Assembly: GCA_038030265.1 (NCBI GenBank)
Contig: CM075942.1
Span: 38,406,751-38,470,750 of the forward strand
Length of the DNA: 64,000 nt
Origin: Corythucha ciliata
Taxonomy: Eukaryota > Arthropoda > Insecta > Hemiptera > Tingidae
Direction: 5' to 3'
Shown: positions 59,060-64,000 of the stretch, one piece after another
Layout: each line of letters opens with the position of its first letter
Position numbering within the stretch: position 1 is the stretch's first letter
Translations under genes and position numbers: made by a program
Notes under the pieces: generated by a model
What the model was told of the DNA's origin: nothing
What the model saw: the letters and a program-made list of their open reading frames with translations, nothing else
Databases searched by the model: none

Positions 59060-61205
59060 GCTCCTGCTATTTATTTTTAAATAGAAATTATCCCATCACC
59101 GGCTTGATGACAACCTGAACGTCTACGTCGAACTCTTCCCCCTCTTTTTTTCGGCAACCCCAAAAGCCCGTTCAACAAGGGATCTATGCTATGATGGGTA
59201 TTATTTGATGTTACGCAACGAGAAGCTCTCGTTTATCGTCACGACGCGATCTGGCAAAAAAAAATAGGAGCGAAGCGAACTTAGAAAGTTGATGGGCCGC
59301 ATGAGAGAGGCAAACGAGAAGAAGGGAGAGGTCAAGACCTTTTATTTTCATTTTTTCGAGCCCTGCATTTTCTAATAAACCCGTAATACATCAGATAAGT
59401 TTCATTGGCAATCAGTTGGGGCACCGGTCGTACGCTTCAATTAGCTTGAATCAAAAAAGGCAGGGGCCGCGCCTGTAAAAGTTAAAAAAATAAAACGAGG
59501 GCGTGATTGTGTGTCCCGCAGGACAAGAGTGAGAGTGTTATTGAGTGGAGACACCTCAAAAATAGACCGCGGGATGCTACAGGTCCTTCGAAATTATGCA
59601 ACGTGACCGTATAACTTTCTCCAAGGCGGAGGTTTTTATATAAATCGTTCTGGGTACCGTTTAAGGTTCTTGAAATAAATAAATAAAAATGTGGAATATG
59701 TAGAGCAAAGAGTCTTAATTTTAGTTTATTGCACAGTGCAATCAGTATCCAGGTATTTCCCACGGTTCTTTCCCGACATTTTTCCGTGCGAATATTCTAA
59801 TAACTTCCTTGAAACGCACCTATGAGTAGCTGTTCTCTACGCCCCCACACCCCACCGCCAGACCAGCTAACATTTATACACATTCGTCTCCAATTTTTTA
59901 GATATGAAACTGAATGATATTCGGTTCTACAGATGCTCCGTGATGCACGTGACGATTATTGATTAATATTATGTATAATCGTCGTTATACATAACGACGT
60001 AATACGTACCAAAGAAAAACAAGTTGGAAGGGCGAACCACTGCGGATTCTACCAACAGGCTGGAACCATATCAGAAATGTTTGAGTCAACCACCAAACAG
60101 TGACCAAGCCGCGTAGCATTATGATATTTTGCTTCATGAAAGAAGCAAAAATATTAAGATACTGTGCATTCGCTCGTACATGACATTGATATGTATTTAG
60201 TATTTGAGCGTAGGCTAATTATCGGACCCCATTACCCCCTCCCCACGGACCTTGAAATTGTATATAATATGTACCAGAATTTTAGAAATGCCAATACAAA
60301 ATTTCGATGAATGAACAAGTTAGCCTCAAAAACCAACTTCACAGGTACATAATTAACCTGTGTAATCGCCCTCCTGAGAAAAATAGTAGAGGAAGTCAAC
60401 GAGTGTGGAAGACACACGAAAACTTATTTTAATAATGATCCTGATGATGGCCTAGACAGGCAGAAAATCGATTAGATCAAGAACAAGAAAGAAATAAAAA
60501 CAATTATTGTGGAGAGACAACAACATATACCACCTGGACGACATAAATAACCGTTTCGATAATTCCCTGGAAATCCGGGTTTTTGTTCCAAAAAATGGCA
60601 ATTTCTATTGACAGAAGCCGGCTAATCAATCACAAAATTTTAGATTTATTCAAACATAGAAGTAGTTATTTGCCTGAAAAACCTACAAGTCCACTCTCCA
60701 TTTTGGACTCATCCTCCAGAAAAACTGGTCATTTTTCCAGCAGAAAATATAAGCCGAGGATTCAGGAGGTTATACCTACTCTCAAAATAGCGACTACGCA
60801 TCACAGAACTACTCCAGGAAACGATCTAACATGGGTGATAAGTTCAGATTGAGTTCCAGAACCCATGCGGTTCTTCGGCTCAAAAACAGGCATGTTCGAA
60901 AACTACCCATTTCGCCACCCTGCAATTCACTGTCTAATAAACTGTCTACTATAGCCCGTCAAGTTAAACGTGGACCTCGCCCTCCTGTGATCAGCCCCTC
61001 TAGCTATTTTTCCTTACCCCCTTCTTCATGGAACTTCGGCTTTATAATAACACTTTTATCTGGCAAACAGTTTAGGACCCATGAGGTAATTTCCAAAACA
61101 AAAAAATTGAACTTTTAACAATCAGATATGGACGGGAGAGACTTGTAACAATTAGATATGGACGGGAGGGAGGTTTAAAACAAGAAATCCACCTTAATTG
61201 GCAAT
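59060..61205. other. No gene recognised; two adjacent frames at 60583-61118
   Basis: Plus-strand frames at 60583-60852 and 60831-61118 are of similar composition and overlap, as in a frameshifted remnant (for example KLSTIARQVKRGPRPP). I recognise no family. A cctgatgatggcc motif occurs at 60438-60455. Confidence 0.35.
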
Positions 61206-61210
61206 ATTAA

Positions 61211-61305
61211 TAGAGTAATTAATCATTTCTTGGAACTTGGAACTTTGAATTTCCCCCTTGAGGTGACGACACAATATTGTAAACATTTTCCGAATTCGGG
61301 CTATT
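61211..61305. repeat. Dispersed repeat, copy 1 (pair with 62210-62315)
   Basis: tagagtaattaatca, ggaactttgaatttccc and aatattgtaaacattttccg correspond to the 62210-62315 segment in the same orientation. A tgacgtca motif lies just after it at 61310-61317. Confidence 0.6.
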
Positions 61306-62209
61306 AGTGTGACGTCATGAAGAAGGAGGTTTATAACCAGTGACTCCAAACAAACTTTTGCTCACACGAGTTTGTGTGGTGTTCATCCAATTAGAAGATT
61401 TCGAGCGATGCCTAACACACATTTTTGAAATATCAAACAAGTCCAAAAAGTTTTAGAAGCCAACAAATGAGTCTAACGTTATCTTAATGAGGCTTATCCG
61501 TCCTGTTCCTGAACACTGCTAGGTACACCAGGCTTCGCTCGACTAACAGTTTTCTTTTTCTGCGGTGATTGGAAAGTAAAACGCTTTTCTTTGTAGTGTT
61601 CAAATACATATAACAGGACCAAGGGATTTGTCTCCATTAGGGAAATGACAGCTGAACACATTTGAAGAATTAGTTGGTTCTTCTCGTCTCCTAAAAAGTA
61701 CAGTTATAAACATTGTTATAGACTATACAGGGAGTTATATTACTCAACTTACCACAATAATTTAATCCAACGGCGCCTGATTACATGGTCTTTTGAAATT
61801 CTAAAAAATTTGCACGTATCTCTGGTGCTGTAATGCTTGCAGTCTGGAGCCCAGCACATACCCATTGCTAATTAACCACTACAACTTTCAGTTTGAAATG
61901 ATCACTGCTTAAGTGGGACCTCGTTCAGAAATAATGAAGAAAAAAAAGCTTACAAAATGACCACTATTCACTAAAAAAGTAAATTATTGTGAGGGCCTGA
62001 GTAAATCCTGTGTGGGTTCCTGTTGGTTTGGAGTCAGTGATAAGGAATCAGTACAACAACCCGTGAGCTGTGACGTAGCCACTAATGGACCGAATTCTCC
62101 CAGCCAGGAAAGCTGCGGAATGAATTTTTGACGTTGAATTAGGGCTTATGCGTTAATTTATGCACAATTATGATTTTTCTTATCACAGAGTAATTCTACT
62201 TCTTAGTTA

Positions 62210-62315
62210 TAGAGTAATTAATCAGCTCTTAGACTTGGACATTTGAATTTCCCGCTTCTATGACGTCACTATATTGTATTAATTTTCCAAATTTCCCGGG
62301 CCCGGAAATTGGCGT
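62210..62315. repeat. Dispersed repeat, copy 2
   Basis: atagagtaattaatcagctc, catttgaatttcccgcttct and atgacgtcactatattgtat match copy 1. It is flanked by two more copies of cttatgcgt(t/c)aattt(a/g)tgcacaatt at about 62147 and 62354, which suggests a longer old element. Confidence 0.6.
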
Positions 62316-62516
62316 AAGCCGCGTAGTGAGTGTTTTCATTTTTTATTAGCGCTTATGCGTCAATTTGTGCACAATTCCGAATTTTCTATTTCTTTGGAAT
62401 TCATGTTCTTCTTGACGGGCCATAGCGATAGCTGGTTATTTAAAATGGTAATATAAAATGAATGTGAAGTCAACTCGGACTCGATTTTTTTCACGAACAC
62501 CATGGAACATGGAAGT

Positions 62517-62655
62517 AAAAATTGCTGCGGGCTGTAGTAGTTACACCCGAAAGATTTCCATGGATTCGTCACTGTTTATTTATTCCGTTAATTTTACGGC
62601 CGGTTTACGGGGACGAAGAGCAGCGATAGCCGTTGGTTGGTGATAGGTGATCCAG
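62517..62655. repeat. Dispersed repeat, copy 2 (pair with 28446-28590)
   Basis: Same order and orientation as 28446-28590: gtagtagttacacccgaaag, ttacggccggtttacgggga, gacgaagagcagcgatagcc. Family unknown. Confidence 0.7.
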
Positions 62656-62659
62656 ACCA

Positions 62660-64000
62660 CAAAAAATATCAGGGTCAATCTCTTAAAGTCACCGGTTTGA
62701 TTCAGAAATGGTTTATGCTCAACCAAGGAGTACAGCCGGTTGTGGTTCCTACCCAAAACTCAACCGAGCGGGCGCCAGCGTAACGGCAGTCTTCAAGCCA
62801 GCCAGTGACGAAGGATTTTCCGTGGAGGGGCAAGAACCCCCCCCCCCCGTGATTTATCGTTACCACGATGATTCATGTCACCTTCCTCTCCTTTTATGGT
62901 CGTGGTTGCGGACATTTTTGACAGTCCAAAAGTGCCAAAGAGGTCTAACACTGGCTGAGTAAGGGGGAACTTTGAAATTCGACCTGTCGAACAAAGTGAT
63001 GCTCTGCGAAAGCAAACAAAAATAAAACAAAAAATAATAGTACCAAAGTAGTAGTAGATACCGTAGTAAATAGTAGTACCGAAGTAGTAAAATAATAGTG
63101 CCGAAAAAAATAAAACGAGTCTCTCTATAACCATCCCCATCAACACTCACGGCAAATGAGAAAGGGTGACCGGCTTTGATCGATAAGTATTTCGTGGCTG
63201 GTTTACTTCCACTCAATGTTGTTTTTTTTCGGGATCGCCTTCATGATTTTCAAGTTCTGCTGTTGTTGTTGAGTTGTAAGAGTGACGTTTCCAACAAGGC
63301 CTGATTAGTGTCATTCAAAAAAATAGACCACGTTGACAGAAAAATTTTACACGGTTCGTTCGATCACCGCAAAAGGTGTCTATTATATGTAGCAAGTGAA
63401 GGAGCATGACGAATGCTCACTGGGTCAAACATTACATTTTTTATTCCTGTACAAAACCTAGTTCGGGCCTCTATATTGATTGAGGCCTCCAACAAGTTGA
63501 AATGCATTCCAATATTTATACGAGTCAGAAAAAAAAATTATAATTTGAAATGGGTTATTTGAAGTTGAACCTTCAATTATCAAGTATTGTATGCAAAGCT
63601 GTAATCACGTATCGTACATAATATCTACGTACGTTGTTATAGGAACAAGGCGTAGGATTATAATGTCATACTGTAGCTTTAAATCTTGAAGGTAGACTCT
63701 CGATAACAGTGTCAAAATTTGAACACCCACGCGATTAGGAAGCGTTGGAATCCCGTGGGGGCTACCACTCACTCCGGGGTCTTCATCTTTATTCCTGTAG
63801 TATAATTATTGTTTTCATAAGTAATACACCGTTTCGTTAAGAGCAAGGGTGGAAGATGCACGGAAGAAGATTCAACACACCTTTCCTTGTTTGATTATAT
63901 CAGATTTTGAAGGACCCAAAAATCTGTTCTAACCTTGGTTTCTTCGAAGAAAATTGCATTTCGCGCGTGGGCTGAGGCAACAAGAAAAAAAAGTACATGC
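62660..64000. other. No gene recognised; imperfect GTA-rich repeat at 63035-63105
   Basis: The stretch at 63035-63105 repeats (a)gtagtaccgaagtagta with variation. The rest is unique-looking. Confidence 0.4.

Noticed and set aside
1..64000. CRISPR arrays, operons, prophage or bacterial contamination
   Set aside because: No regular spacer arrays or dense coding. Splice sites, LINEs and MITEs indicate a eukaryotic chromosome.

Overview
The window reads as non-coding eukaryotic DNA from an arthropod, most likely an insect. It is AT-rich and packed with transposable-element debris. It has no bacterial-style gene packing, operons or ribosome-binding sites. The only host gene I recognise is on the minus strand: the 5' part of DIP2 (disco-interacting protein 2). 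One exon (7558-7632) encodes the hallmark of the DMAP1-binding domain (DITQKGYEKKR...). Two further exons (5424-5504 and 4399-4494) are alternative versions of the next segment (RRTQRRLTHNEKRYHS and RGNRRLTRNESRYHS). Both are in the correct phase, both are multiples of three, and both end in the same six bases before a GT donor. A further exon-like ATG segment at 31789-31906 ends in the same phase as the exon before DITQKG and may be an alternative first exon. If so, most of the window is DIP2 intron. I did not find the exon encoding the usual N-terminal helix, nor the exons after 4399; they probably lie outside the window.

The rest is a layered repeat landscape. Non-LTR retrotransposon remains: a 5'-truncated RNase H-bearing LINE with poly(A) and target-site duplication (14438-15498); a Jockey-like endonuclease-RT element broken by nested insertions (34588-37910); a CR1/Daphne-like 3' end with an (ATT)n tail (23440-23940); and a decayed RT-RNase H element (55440-57000). 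Non-autonomous DNA elements (MITEs) are abundant. Three copies of one hAT-like family have clean 8-bp duplications. Several families start GG/AG with TAA, TTA or TTAA flanks (PIF/Harbinger-like). There are also several fold-back elements, the largest about 2.07 kb (17682-19755).

Three unrelated, highly degenerate minisatellites (about 1660-2050, 29095-29600 and 48560-51015) have served as insertion sites for other elements. One is split by a 116-bp-arm perfect palindrome plus an 840-bp repeated element. Most short open frames in this DNA are chance, or mirror images of palindromes, and are not listed.

Layout: 1-7.6 kb, DIP2 exons and introns with a minisatellite and small MITEs; 7.6-31.8 kb, putative DIP2 intron with MITEs, LINE fragments and fold-backs; 31.8-38.5 kb, nested Jockey-like LINE; 38.5-55 kb, MITEs and the long minisatellite; 55-64 kb, LINE remnant and scattered repeats. 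All calls come from reading the sequence; no alignment or database search was run.
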